64,000 bases of DNA from Pseudoneurospora amorphoporcata. Its lineage: Eukaryota; Ascomycota; Sordariomycetes; Sordariales; Sordariaceae. The translations under genes and the position numbers were made by a program. The notes below the pieces were generated by a model. The model was not told the origin of the DNA and made no database searches. It saw only the letters and a list, made by a program, of their open reading frames with translations. Shown one piece after another: positions 21,847 through 34,441 of the stretch; the stretch's first letter is position 1; each line of letters begins with the position of its first letter. Location of the stretch: NCBI GenBank assembly GCA_033297205.1, contig MU859205.1, forward strand, positions 30,381 through 94,380. Reading direction: 5' to 3'.

Positions 21847-24800
21847 ATGTCGGGATACCCACAGCAAGGCGGCGGAGGCCACCACGATGATGGCTACGGC
21901 CATGCCCCCAACGCAAATGGAAATACGGACTCGTATTACAACGATGATCAACAGTACTACGATAACCGTAATGGAGGAGGACACCCTGCCGGCACTCAGC
22001 AAGGCGAGGGCTATTATGATGAGTCGTATGTTTCTATCTTGCTTTCCCGTTCTAAAACGCGTGCGCCTAACGCCTCGTCCTCTTTTGCAGCGGCTATTAC
22101 AACGCCGACCCAAACAACCCGTACCACCAGGACGGCGGTTATTACGACAACCACGAAGGTTATCAGGAGGGCTATGACAACGGCTACTACGACCAGCATG
22201 GCTATGATCAGGCCGGCGGCTATCGCGACAACCATGCCGCTCGTGGCTCTGAGGAGGATTCCGAGACCTTTAGCGATTTCACAATGAGGTCCGACATGGC
22301 CCGTGCCGCCGAGATGGACTACTATGGCCGCGGCGATGAACGCTACGACAGCCAGTATGGCGAGCAGGGCGGTGCCCGGGGTTACCGCCCTCCTTCCTCC
22401 CAGATCTCTTACGGGGGAAACCGCTCGTCTGGCGCCTCGACGCCAAACTACGGCATGGACTACGGTAACGTTCTTCCTGCCGGCCAGCGCTCCAAGGAAC
22501 CGTATCCCGCCTGGACGTCGGATGCCCAAATCCCCCTCTCAAAGGAGGAGGTGGAGGATATCTTCCTGGATTTGTGCGCAAAGTTTGGCTTCCAGCGTGA
22601 CAGCATGCGCAACATGTACGACCATCTCATGACGCTTCTCGACTCCCGCGCCTCCCGTATGACCCCCAACCAGGCTCTTCTCTCGCTCCATGCCGATTAC
22701 ATTGGTGGCGACAACGCAAATTACCGCAAGTGGTACTTCGCTGCCCATCTGGATCTGGATGATGCCGTCGGTTTCGCCAACCTCAAGGGCAAGAAGGGTG
22801 GTCTGAAGCGCACCAAGAAGAAGACCAAGGGTGACGAACCCCAAAACGAAGCAGAGATCCTTCAAGAGCTCGAGGGTGATGACTCGTTGGAGGCGGCCGA
22901 GTTCCGCTGGAAGACTCGGATGAACAGGATGTCGCAGCATGACCGTGTGCGACAGCTTGCCCTTTATCTTCTGATCTGGGGCGAAGCCAACCAGGTCCGC
23001 TTCATGCCCGAGTGTCTGTGCTTCCTCTTCAAGTGCGCCGATGATTATCTTAACTCGCCCGCTTGCCAAAACATGGTCGAGCCTGTTGAGGAGTTCACCT
23101 TCCTCAACAACGTCATCACCCCGCTGTATCGCTACTGCCGCGATCAGGGTTACGAGATCTATGAAGGTGTTTACGTCCGTCGCGAAAGAGACCACGAGCA
23201 GATTATCGGTTACGATGACTGCAACCAGCTCTTCTGGTATCCCGAGGGTATCAACCGCATCGTTCTCGAAGACAAGAGCAAGCTGGTGGACGTTCCTCCC
23301 GCTGAGCGTTATCTCAAGCTCAAGGATGTCAACTGGAAGAAGTGCTTCTTCAAGACTTACAGGGAGAGTCGCTCGTGGTTCCACATGCTTGTCAACTTCA
23401 ACCGTATCTGGATCATTCACTTGACCATGTTCTGGTTCTACACTGCCTACAACATGCCTACCATCATCACCCCCAATTACGAACAGCAGGTTAACCAGGG
23501 ACCCCCAAGGGCTGCCATGTGGTCCTTTGTCGGTTTCGGTGGTGGTGTCGCTGCGGCAATTAACTTCGGAGCAACCCTTGCGGAATGGGCCTATGTTCCT
23601 CGCAGGTGGGCTGGTGCGCAGCATCTGACCAAGCGGCTGTTCTTCATGATCTTCGTCCTCATCATCAACTTGGCTCCTGGTGTCTACGTCTTCCTTCCGG
23701 GCAAGAAGGGCCAGGACCTGATTGACCATCAGAACAGCACCCCTGCCTATGCTCTCGGCATCGTGCACTTCTTCATCGCTCTCATCACTTTCTTGTTCTT
23801 TGCGGTCATGCCTCTGGGTGGCCTCTTCGGCAGTTACCTCACCAAGAACACGCGCAAGTACGTCGCCAGTCAGACATTCACTGCCAGCTGGCCTCGCCTC
23901 AACGGTGCCGACATGGCTATGTCCTTCGGCTTATGGATTGTCGTTTTCGGCGCCAAGTTCGGAGAGTCGTACGTGTATTTGACCTTGTCGATTCGCGACC
24001 CAATTCGTTACACTGGTCTTATGGATACCTCGTCATGTCTTGGGGACTCACTCCTGCTGAACTATCTCTGCCCTTACCAACCGCAAATCACAATGGCTCT
24101 GATGATCTTCACTGGTATGATCTTCTTCTTCCTTGATACGTATCTGTGGTACGTCTTGATCAACGCCGTCTTCTCGGTTGCCAGATCTTTCTACCTTGGT
24201 TCCTCGATCTGGACTCCTTGGAGAAACATCTACTCGCGCCTGCCCAAGCGTATCTACTCCAAGGTTCTCGCGACAACGGACATGGAGATTAAGTACAAGC
24301 CCAAGGTCCTCATTTCCCAGATCTGGAACGCTATCGTCATCTCCATGTACCGCGAGCATCTTCTGGCCATTGATCACGTCCAGAAGCTCCTTTACCATCA
24401 GGTGCCCTCTGAGCAAGAAGGAAAGCGTACTCTGCGTGCCCCCACTTTCTTCGTTTCCCAGGAAGACCACTCTTTCAAGACCGAGTTCTTCCCCCAATAC
24501 AGCGAAGCCGAGCGCAGAATTTCCTTCTTCGCCCAGTCGCTCTCCACTCCGATCCCCGAGCCCCTCCCTGTCGACAACATGCCCACCTTCACTGTCATGA
24601 TTCCTCACTACAGCGAAAAGATTCTTCTTTCTCTGCGTGAAATCATTCGCGAAGATGAGCCCTACTCTCGTGTCACTCTCTTGGAATACCTCAAGCAGCT
24701 TCATCCCCACGAATGGGATTGCTTCGTTAAGGACACCAAGATTCTCGCGGATGAGACCTCGCAGTTCAACGGCGATGCTGAAAAGGAGAAGGAGAAGGAG

Positions 24801-27800
24801 AAGGAGAAGGAGACCGTCAAGAACAAGATCGACGATCTTCCCTTCTACTGCATCGGTTTCAAGTCCTCGGCGCCCGAGTATACCCTCAGAACCCGTATTT
24901 GGGCTTCGCTTCGCTTCCAAACCCTGTACCGTACCGTCTCTGGTTTCATGAACTACGCCCGCGCCATCAAGCTTCTCTACCGTGTTGAGAACCCTGAGGT
25001 CGTCCAGATGTTCGGTGGCAACTCTGACAAGCTCGAGCGTGAGCTCGAGCGCATGGCTCGTCGCAAGTTCAAGCTGTGCATTTCCATGCAGCGTTTCGCC
25101 AAGTTCAAGAAGGAGGAAATGGAGAACGCCGAGTTCTTGTTGCGCGCCTACCCCGATCTCCAGATCGCTTACCTCGACGAAGAGCCTCCTCTTGCTGAAG
25201 GCGAAGAGCCTCGTATCTACTCTGCTCTCATCGACGGTCACTCCGAGATCATGGAGAACGGTGCGCGCCGGCCCAAGTTCCGTATCCAGCTTTCCGGAAA
25301 CCCCATTCTCGGTGACGGAAAGTCCGACAACCAGAACCACGCCATCATCTTCTACCGCGGCGAGTACATCCAGCTTATCGATGCCAACCAAGACAACTAT
25401 CTGGAGGAGTGCCTGAAGATCCGCAGTGTTTTGGCCGAGTTCGAGGAGATGAAGCCCGACAACCTTTCGCCCTACACTCCCGGCGTCAAGAGCGAAGTCC
25501 ACCACCCTGTTGCCATTCTCGGTGCTCGCGAGTACATTTTCTCTGAGAACATTGGTATCCTCGGTGATATTGCCGCCGGTAAGGAGCAGACATTCGGTAC
25601 GCTCTTCGCCAGAACCTTGGCCCAAATTGGTGGCAAGCTCCATTACGGTCATCCCGATTTCCTCAACGGTATCTTCATGACTACACGTGGTGGTGTCTCC
25701 AAGGCTCAGAAGGGTTTGCATCTCAACGAGGATATTTACGCTGGTATGAACGCTCTCTTGCGTGGTGGCCGCATCAAGCACTGCGAGTACTACCAGTGCG
25801 GTAAGGGTCGTGATTTGGGTTTCGGCTCCATTCTCAACTTCACCACCAAGATCGGAACTGGTATGGGTGAACAGATGCTCTCTCGCGAGTACTACTACCT
25901 CGGAACTCAGCTCCCGCTCGATCGTTTCCTGTCCTTCTACTACGCCCATCCCGGTTTCCACTTGAACAACATGTTCATCATGCTCTCGGTCCAGCTCTTC
26001 ATGCTTTGCTGTGTTAATATCGGCGTACTGCGTCATGAGACGATCCGCTGCGAGTACAACCGCGATGTCCCCATTACCGATGCCCTCTTCCCCACTGGCT
26101 GCTCCAATACCGACGCTCTTCTGGACTGGATCTACCGCTGCGTTCTCTCGATTTTCTTCGTCTTCTTCCTTGCTTTCGTTCCCCTGATTGTGCAGGAGAT
26201 AATGGAGAAGGGTATAATCCGCTCTGCGACTCGTTTCCTCAAGCAGATCTTCTCGCTGTCGCCCTTCTTCGAGGTGTTCGTCTGCCAGATCTACGCCAAC
26301 TCTGTCCAGCAAGATTTGTCCTTCGGTGGTGCCAGATATATCGGTACCGGCCGTGGTTTCGCCACCGCGCGAATCCCCTTCGGTGTGCTCTACTCCCGTT
26401 TTGCCGGTCCCTCAATCTACTTCGGAGCTAGATTGGTCATGATGTTGTTGTTTGCCTGCTTGACTGTCTGGCACGCTGCCCTGATCTACTTCTGGATCTC
26501 GCTCATGGCCTTGGTCATCTCGCCCTTCCTCTACAACCCTCACCAGTTCTCCTGGGGCGATTTCTTCATCGACTACCGCGAGTATCTCCGCTGGCTCTCG
26601 CGTGGTAACTCTCGCTCGCACGCTTCCTCTTGGATCACCTTCTGCCGCCTCTCGCGTACCAGAATCACTGGTTTCAAGCGCAAGATTATCGGAGACCCAT
26701 CGAGCAAGCTCTCGGGCGATGTTGCTAGGGCTGCTATCACCAACCTTTTCTGGGCCGAGATGTTTACCCCCTTCATCCTTGTCTGCTTGACAACCATTCC
26801 GTATCTGTTCATCAACGCGCAGACCGGTGTCGGGGGTGAGTTTGGACCTCACGCTGACGATGTTAAAAGCGGGAAGGTTAAACCCACCGCCGCCATGGTT
26901 CGCCTCTTGATTATCACGTTTGCGCCCGTGGCTGTCAATGCCGGTGTCCTTGGCGGCTTGTTCGGGATGGCCTGCTGCATGGGACCTCTGTTCAGCATGT
27001 GCTGCAAGAAGTTTGGCAGCGTTCTGGCTGCCATCGCCCATGCTATTTCGGTCATCATTCTTTTGGTTATGTTCGAAGTGGAGTTCGTCCTGCAAAACTT
27101 CAAGTTTACACCTACCCTCCTCGGCATGATTGCCATGGTCTCGATTCAGCGTTTCATCATCAAACTCATTGTCTCGTTGGCGTTGACTCGCGAGTTCAAG
27201 ACTGATTCGTCCAACATTGCCTTCTGGACTGGCAAGTGGTACTCTATGGGCTGGCACTCGGTTTCGCAACCTGCTCGTGAGTGGCTTTGCAAGATTACGG
27301 AGCTCAGCATGTTTGGCGCAGACTTCATCCTTGGCCACATCATTCTGTTTTTGATGTTCCCCGTCATCATCATCCCCAAGGTTGATGTGCTTCACTCGGT
27401 TATTCTGTTCTGGCTCCGCCCAAGGTATGTCATTTAACTTGTTTCGCTGTTTTGACTCTCTCCCTAACATGGTATTTTTGTAGCCGTCAAATCCGTGCCC
27501 CCATTTACTCGTTGAAGCAGACGAAGCTCAGGAGGAGACGTGTGATCCGCTATGCGATCCTTTACTTTATCCTGCTTATCATCTTCATCGCCCTGATTGT
27601 TGGACCGATTGTGGCCGGCAAAGGGATTGACAACACCACGCTCGACTCCGTCGGCAACCTCGTCAGTGGATTCGTCCTCAGGCAGTACCCCTGGAAGCTC
27701 GGCCCGTCTGGTGACAATGATGACACCAGGGGTCGTTTGGAGACAGGAACCAAGGCCGAAGGCTACTCTGGTGTCTGGACCCCGACGACAACATCAGACT

Positions 27801-27847
27801 TTAGTGCTAAGGCTACTAGCAAGGCCGAAAGGAGGATGGCATTCTAA
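21847..27847 (+). CDS. fks1: 1,3-beta-glucan synthase catalytic subunit (FKS1/GLS1, GT48)
   Basis: A plasma-membrane glycosyltransferase that makes cell-wall 1,3-beta-glucan from UDP-glucose; it is regulated by Rho1 and is the target of echinocandins. Exons are 21847-22025, 22091-27424 and 27484-27847, giving 1958 aa, the usual Pezizomycotina length. Introns are 22026-22090 (GTATGT) and 27425-27483 (GTATGT). The N-terminus is Gly/Tyr/Asp/Gln-rich. The FKS1_dom1 region has [21 protein letters not shown] first block of membrane helices spans about residues 490-750. The cytosolic GT48 domain includes [36 protein letters not shown] and [21 protein letters not shown] second block of helices follows to the C-terminus. 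Hot spot 1 reads YLTLSIRDP from about residue 689, with Tyr where Phe is usual; hot spot 2 reads [10 protein letters not shown] Glu-Lys repeat (five EK units) sits in the loop near residue 960. Confidence 0.97.
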
Positions 27848-29179
27848 GAGGATGAAGCAGAAAAGGGGGGAACTGGTATGGTAGCATGGGGTAATTGGTT
27901 TGACACTCTGTTACCAGTTCTCTGGTGTTTTTGTTTCGATTTTTTTGTTTTTTGTTTTTTGTTGTTTTGTTTTTGTTTTTGGGTTTTGCGTGGTTAGTAG
28001 CAACGGAAATCATGAACTGTGGTGTAAAACTCGGTCGAATGCGCGTGTGTGAGAGGGAAAGACGGCCTTGTGTATTTGGGGTCATTTTAGCTGTTTGTTT
28101 CTCCCCGATTTGCTCCCTCATCTTGCTCCTTGGGTGGCAACACTGCAAACGGGCAGAATCTTTACATATACGGGTGAGGGAGACACTGGGGAAGGAATGG
28201 GAGTCGGGTTCGGAGGCGGTTGTGGCGGCTGCGGTTTCAAAGGCATGATACACGGCTTTTTCTAAACTCGTCTTTCTCTTCTTGACGCACTCTCACTCGA
28301 ACCCTCTGTTGTGGTCTTTGTTTTTAGTATTATTTTATCATATCTATGTAGTCTCGCGGAATTCTATAATCAGTACTAGTATCAGAAGCCGAAGCCCTTT
28401 CCTGTTACTTGCACCACTTCTTCGCCCATGACCATGGATGTTTGACGCTGAGAGATTGTTTCGATATCGTGGAGCAAAGAAGCGTGGTGGACTGGTGGTT
28501 CGATTGATGGATCATTCCGAGGCAGACTCGGTGGGGCCGTTTGAGCCAACATTTAACAAAGCTGATTGGCCAACTGGGCAATTACCCCTGAGCTTGTGCA
28601 GCACTTGAAAAATTATGCAAGGGTGATTGGCTCTAGACTAGAGACGGGAGTCCAGGCTCAGGTACCTTGGAGGCTACTGCCGGTGCTGAATGGTTGTGTA
28701 CCTCTACCAGTACCTGATGTACGTTCTGGTGCTGAGAGAACGGTAGCTGGAACACTCCGAAGGGTCCGTCCGACACGCTCGGCGCAGGCGACCCCAACCG
28801 CCGCTTTCGTGGATTTCTTGACCGCCCAACTTCTTCCGATTGCCAGTGTCAGTCAGTGTCAGCAACGAACTTTTTGACAAACCACGGCGGAGACGCGAGA
28901 TCCCTCAAGTTCCTCAGCCAAAGAGGTCCGTCCCTAGCGGTACCTCTCTCGATCTCGGTCGACGAATACGGTACCTGAACGCCCGACTCTCCTGGCCATC
29001 GACGTCGAGTTTCGGGTTGAGAAGGAATCTACGCAGCCGGCGCGCACATCTCATCCGATTCCCAATCCGTCGCCGCATCACACCCGTTGAGCGAGCGCAA
29101 CCCCCTCGATCGCATCGCGGCGCATTCAACCCAGCTACCCACACGACCAACCCATCAATCTTGGGCTACAAGAACCGAG
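27848..29179. other. FKS1 3' region and LCB1 upstream region
   Basis: No gene. At 27925-27990 there is a T-rich tract of TTTTTG-type repeats that fits a 3' UTR. Short frames at 28566-28877 and 28840-29406 have no family features and run into the first exon of LCB1 in another frame. The right half must hold the LCB1 promoter. Confidence 0.5.
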
Positions 29180-30973
29180 ATGGAGCTCCAAGAACTCCAA
29201 ACCCACCTGACCGAGTGGCTCAACGAAGCCACCACCGCCTTCCAAAAGGTGCCGGGATCCGCAGTCCTGATCCGCTATGTCAGGTCATCGTACCAGAACG
29301 ATCCGGTGCGCTCGGCTATCGAGTTGGTCCTGGTCATCTTCTTTATCAGATATCTTATGTCGCCGGCGTACTCGACTTCGAAGCAGAACTTTATCAAGTT
29401 GACTGACGCTGTGAGTTCCACTCTGGGGGAGGGCTGTTGAGTAGAGGACCAAAGTGCTGATCCTGGGATGAACAGGAAATCGATGAGCTCGTTGACGAAT
29501 GGACCCCCGAGCCTCTCGTGCCGGACATGAACGCCCTCGAGGAGATAGAGGCCGAGAGGTTGCCAGTTATTGTTGGGTAACTCAACCCGTTTGAACTAGA
29601 GAAGAGGGACAGACAGCCGTGCTGACACACCATGGCATGAACAGCCCAACCGGTCCCAAATGCAAGCTCTCCAACGGCCGCACCGTCACCAACCTCGCCT
29701 CCTACAACTTCTACAACCTCAACGCCAACGAGCAAATCAAGGAAAAAGCCATCCAGACCCTGCGCACCTACGGCGTCGGCCCCTGCGGCCCGCCTCAGTT
29801 CTACGGCACCCAGGATGTGCACATGCGCACCGAAGCCGACATCGCCAACTACCTGGGCACCGAGGGCTGCATCGTCTACGCGCAAGCCTTCTCGACCATC
29901 TCGTCCGTGATCCCGGCCTTCCTGAAGCGCGGCGACGTCGTCGTAGCCGACCGGGCCGTCAACTACTCGATCCGCCGCGGCCTCGAGATCTCGCGCTCCA
30001 ACATCAAGTGGTACGCGCACAACGACCTGGACGACCTCGAGCGCATCATGCAAAAGGTGGCGGCCGACCAGGCTCGCGCCAAGAAGCTGACGCGCCGCTT
30101 CATCGTGACCGAGGCCCTGTTCGAGACGACCGGCGAGATGAACGACCTGCCTCGCCTGATCGAGCTCAAGGAGAAGTACAAGTTCCGCATCATTCTGGAC
30201 GAGACCTGGTCGTTTGGTGTCCTGGGCCGCACTGGCCGCGGCCTCACCGAGGCCCAGAACGTCGATCCCACCCAGGTCGACATGATTGTTGGTTCCCTCG
30301 CCGGTCCTCTCTGCGCTGGCGGCGGTTTCTGCGCTGGACCCAAGGACGTGGTCGAGCATCAACGCTTGACGGCCGCGAGTTACACGTTCTCGGCGGCGCT
30401 GCCGGCTATGTTGGCTATTACCGCGAGTGAAAGCTTGCATGTCATTCAGGAAAACCCCGAGACGACGCTTGGCGTGTGCAGGGAGAATGCGCGGTTGATG
30501 AGGGCGCAGCTTGACCCCAAGAGCGACTGGGTGGTTTGCACCAGCGCGCCCGAGAACCCGATTTTGTTGCTGATTTTGAAGCCGCAGGTGGTGGAGGCGC
30601 GGAGGCTGACGGTGGAGGATCAGGAGAGGTTGTTGCAGGAGGCTGCTGATGAGGTATGTTTTCTTTTTTGCTTCTTTTTTATTCCTTTTTGTCTTTCCCC
30701 GCTTCGGTTCTCTCACTGTTCTTTACTGACTAAGACACGCCAACGCAGTGCCTCGCAAACAACATCCTCGTCACCCGTCTCAAGGGCGGCCCCATCACCC
30801 ACCACACCGGCCTCAAGGACAACGTCTATACCGCCACGCCCGCCCTCAAGGTCTGCGTCACTTCTGGTCTGTCCAAGAAGGAGACGGAGAAGGCGGGTAT
30901 TGCGATCCGTCACGCTATTACCAAGGTTATGACCAAGAAGGGGAATAACAAGTTGGGGGTTCCTACTGCTTAG
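29180..30973 (+). CDS. lcb1: serine palmitoyltransferase subunit 1 (LCB1)
   Basis: LCB1 is the non-catalytic partner of LCB2 in the ER enzyme that condenses serine and palmitoyl-CoA, the first step of sphingolipid synthesis. Exons are 29180-29410, 29476-29576, 29645-30653 and 30749-30973, giving 521 aa. Introns are 29411-29475 (GTGAGT), 29577-29644 (GTAACT) and 30654-30748 (GTATGT). A membrane segment lies at about residues 45-62 (SAIELVLVIFFIRYLM). The aminotransferase-like fold shows NLASYNFYNL, GTYGVGPCGPPQFYGTQDVH-type residues and DETWSFGVLGRTGRG. At the place where LCB2 carries the PLP lysine this protein has VGSLAGPLCAGGGFC, with no lysine, which separates LCB1 from LCB2. The start gives the family's short lumenal N-terminus. 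Confidence 0.95.
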
Positions 30974-32289
30974 AGAGACGCCGTCTCAAATAGTTGGTAA
31001 GGGGGGGGGTTTTACTTCTTGTTTCTTTCTGGCCTCTACTACATGGTTGACCATGCTATAAAATCTCTTTATTGGCTTAGTTGATTGGTGGTTGTAGGGC
31101 GGCGAGGGAAATGTGGAGGCTGGGAGATCCGGTGAATGGAATAGGAAAAAGAAAATGAATGGTTTGAAATGACATAGGATATGAATAAGATGGATGGGCT
31201 GGTTGGTAGGCAAGGTGAAAGGGTAGATGGGGGGAATGGAATGGATGGATGTCACGATAGATAAGATAGTTAATTCGTAATCACGTGAACGGTATTGGAT
31301 AGACTATCTTGGTTGTAAGTTACGGCCTCCAAGTTCAAGTTATGTTCCTGAGGGCGTGGTCCGCCCGAAGTCTAGACATTCCTCGTCGGGGTCGTCCGGT
31401 AAGTAACACTTTTAGATTCTATAGGAAGCTGACTTCAGCCAGTGTGGTTAAGCAGGCGACTTCACGGAGAGAATGGAATGTTGGTCTAGGTTAGTCTTCC
31501 AGTCTGATACATCTCGAGTACCGGCCACCAGGCACGAGGGAGGGAGCACATGCGTTTAGTTGGAAAACTGATAATAATGGGCTTAGCATTCCAGTGATGT
31601 GATGAAGTCGGATTTAACGACCACGACGAGGTCCGAGACAACACCTTGCGCGGAGAGACAGACAGTCATGCGAGACCCAGGACAACGCAACGAACTGTGA
31701 GGTGGAAAGTGGGGGTAAAGTAGAGCAAGTGTGTGTGCCTGCCGCTTTATGATCATGGTATCAACCTAGAGGTACCAGTCTGCTGAGGACACTGCTCGCC
31801 ATCTTGGCTTCCTGCCACGCCGCTCCGCCTCAATTGTGAGAAAGACCACTCGGTTGTTTTCTGTGAAGGTGATGGGTGGCTTCCGCTTGGTGGATTAGAT
31901 GCTAGCTAGGGACGAAGTTGAAAAGAAGGAGCAAAGTCAGTCACTGACGGCTTATATCCAACTAAGTAGGTGACTGATTTTCTCTTTTTCCTCTTGGAAT
32001 TCTGCATCTGCTTCAACTGTCCTCGCCTTGGCAGCCCTTCGTTACGTCCGAGTGACAGCCAAGCGCACCGTCAAGTATCGCGACCCTCGGAGTTTTGGAT
32101 TTTCTTGGTGTTTAGGTTGTGTTGGCTTGTTGCCCGACTCCTCTTCTTTCGACATACATCGGAGTCTATTATCCGCCCCGTCTCTCGTTCCAAGTTAAGC
32201 TGTACGTACGACAGCCCCTCTACATACATCCCTTGAACACAAGACGAACCGAAGTCGCCCCCCTACGTGGTAGGACACTCTCGTTTAGG
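30974..32289. other. LCB1 3' region and GH17 upstream region
   Basis: No gene is supported. Minus-strand and plus-strand frames of 60-90 codons occur but show no family features. A frame open upstream of the GH17 start (from 32119) adds 57 residues that do not look like a secreted protein start, so it is taken as leader. Confidence 0.5.
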
Positions 32290-33738
32290 ATGAAATATTT
32301 GACAATGCAAATCTCTCTACTACTAGCCCTGGTGGCCAGTGTCATTGGACGTACTTTACCTATTCCGTCCTCGGCTGGAGACGGCAGTAAGCCAGCCCTT
32401 CACTCCACAAGAAAACACAAATATGGAAGCGGGGAGACTAACCTGAAGACTCTGGGAGGATTAGGAAATGACCATCATGTGGTCAATCGACACAATGCTC
32501 GGCCTCGTCGTGTTCATCACTGCAACCATCCTCGGCGCTTGATAAATGTCCCTTTCCATGTGAACGTCCATGTGGACGAGAACGCACGAACAATCAGCAC
32601 GGAGACGGACGTTATCCCCATCATCTCACAGCCAATTCTCTCTTCCTCGTCATTCTCATCCCCAGCAGAAACAACCCTCAAACCATTGAGAACCAAACGC
32701 ACCATTCTTTCCTCCTATCTTTCGTACAACAAGGCCAACACAAAACTCACCAAGCTCACGAAACCGAGCACGCCATCAACCAACACGACAAAATTCCACA
32801 CCAACGCTACCGCGACCACCACCCTCATCCACCCCGGCTTCTCCCCCCAACGGCTTCCCGGAATAACCTACGCCCCTTACGACCTCACAGGCTGCCGCTC
32901 GCCCCAAAACATAGCCAAAGACTTCTCCCGCATTGCCAAAACCGGCCGCTACTCGGCTGTCCGCATCTACGGCGTCGACTGCTCCCAAGTCCTAAACACG
33001 CTCCGCGCTGCCTCTTCCGCGTCTGCTTTTGGTCCCCCACTCAAGCTCTTCCTAGGAATTTTTCACCTTTCAGATCTCAACGGGCAGATAACCACCTTGG
33101 TGAAGGATGTGCAGACCTTTGCTGCCACCAGCTCTCCAAAGAGAAGCGTGCAAGAGGTCTGGGATACACTAATAGACACGATAAGCGTGGGCAACGAGCT
33201 GGTAAACAACGGACAAGCCACGCCCGCTCAAGTCTTGGCTGCGGTGCGGCGAGTAAGGGAGGCCTTGAGGAGGGAAGGCTACAACGGCCCCGTGGTGACG
33301 GTTGATACCTTTGTTGCCGTGCTCGCCCACCCGCAACTTTGTTCCTCGCCAGACACGGATTACTGCGCGGTGAACATCCATCCGTTTTTTGATGCGCACA
33401 CGAACGCGGCGCAGGCGGGGAATTTTGTCAAGAGGCAGGTGCTGAATATACGCGAAGCGACTTCTGAACAAGGAGGAAAGAAAAAGAGGGTGGTGGTCAC
33501 GGAAACGGGGTGGCCGACGCAAGGGAATGCGAATTACAAGGCTGTTCCCGGCAGACAAGAACAAAAAGCTGCGGTGGAGGGCGTGATGACGGTTTGGAAT
33601 GAGGCAGCCCAAAGACAGTTTGGGGATGATGGGGATTTTGAGGTTTTCCTATTTACGGCGTTTGACGATGAGTGGAAGGTTGCTGAAAAGGGGACGTTTT
33701 ATGCTGAGCAGTATTGGGGGATGCTTGGTAGTGATTAA
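32290..33738 (+). CDS. secreted GH17 beta-1,3-glucanase-like cell wall protein
   Basis: Family GH17 enzymes cut or rearrange 1,3-beta-glucan in the fungal wall (the Scw4/Scw10/Bgl2/Mp65 group). The gene is one exon of 482 aa. The start at 32290 gives a good signal peptide, ISLLLALVASVIG, before a cleavage region near residue 22. Residues 25-190 are Ser, Thr, His and Asn-rich with no fold visible. The catalytic domain begins at about 192 with GITYAPYDLTGC. It contains YSAVRIYGVDCSQV, then ISVGNELVNNG with the probable acid/base Glu near 303, and VVVTETGWPTQGN with the nucleophile Glu near 405. It ends with AFDDEWK and a short tail, with no GPI signal. The long N-terminal linker is in the style of Scw/Mp65 proteins. 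The exact substrate cannot be told. Confidence 0.85.
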   Translation: MKYLTMQISLLLALVASVIGRTLPIPSSAGDGSKPALHSTRKHKYGSGETNLKTLGGLGNDHHVVNRHNARPRRVHHCNHPRRLINVPFHVNVHVDENARTISTETDVIPIISQPILSSSSFSSPAETTLKPLRTKRTILSSYLSYNKANTKLTKLTKPSTPSTNTTKFHTNATATTTLIHPGFSPQRLPGITYAPYDLTGCRSPQNIAKDFSRIAKTGRYSAVRIYGVDCSQVLNTLRAASSASAFGPPLKLFLGIFHLSDLNGQITTLVKDVQTFAATSSPKRSVQEVWDTLIDTISVGNELVNNGQATPAQVLAAVRRVREALRREGYNGPVVTVDTFVAVLAHPQLCSSPDTDYCAVNIHPFFDAHTNAAQAGNFVKRQVLNIREATSEQGGKKKRVVVTETGWPTQGNANYKAVPGRQEQKAAVEGVMTVWNEAAQRQFGDDGDFEVFLFTAFDDEWKVAEKGTFYAEQYWGMLGSD

Positions 33739-34441
33739 GATGGGTTTGTGTTTGGTTTAACAAGATGATATGCTTTGGGGGTTTTGTTTTATTTTTTCTT
33801 CTATGCTGATTATTCTTGGAATCTCGTTTTCTGTTATTCTTGGGAGCACTACTGACTGTTATGTGGTTCTTGGGTTGGACTTATAAATGTTGCTCTTTTC
33901 AGTTACGTGTCTGTTTCTCGCATCGTTTTGGGGTGTTCTTATTGGGATGTTGATAACTAAAGGAATATTTTGCTGCTGATGGGATAGGGGGTTGAGTTAA
34001 GTCATCCTGGAATCACTGAGATGAGGACATTGGACTTATCAAGTCGAGCTCGGTACGTGTACGATTACAGGTACATGTGTATGTGATGAAGATGGTTTAT
34101 TGGGAATAGCGTCTACCTAGGGAGAACTGAAACGTAGAGAAAGGGGCCGCGGTTATTTGGAATAGTGTCAAGGTTCAAGTGTCAATTTATGTCATGGTTA
34201 GCCGTTCGGGTTCTTGTAATCCTAATAATGACTCATGTGACTGAGAGAAAACAAGGTGTCTAATGCCGCTTTTAACGAGACGGATGATAAAAAATACCGT
34301 GAGCAATGAATACCCCTTTCTGTGCCTTCTTTGAGGTAGTATCCGTGGTGATAAACTCATGTTCGTCAATCACAATCCAACCCAACCAAACCCCATTCAC
34401 GCCGATCCCATATCCTCCCATCCCATAACCACAATGGGCGA
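33739..34441. other. convergent 3' region between the GH17 and Cft2 genes
   Basis: No gene seen in about 700 bp. T-rich sequence just after 33780 fits a 3' UTR. Confidence 0.5.

Noticed and set aside
24048..26312. 754-codon minus-strand frame opposite FKS1
   Set aside because: It mirrors the FKS1 exon exactly; codon bias of the sense strand keeps the antisense frame open. No family features.
32119..32289. Upstream extension of the GH17 frame
   Set aside because: It adds 57 residues ahead of a clear signal peptide that begins at 32290, so it is treated as leader.
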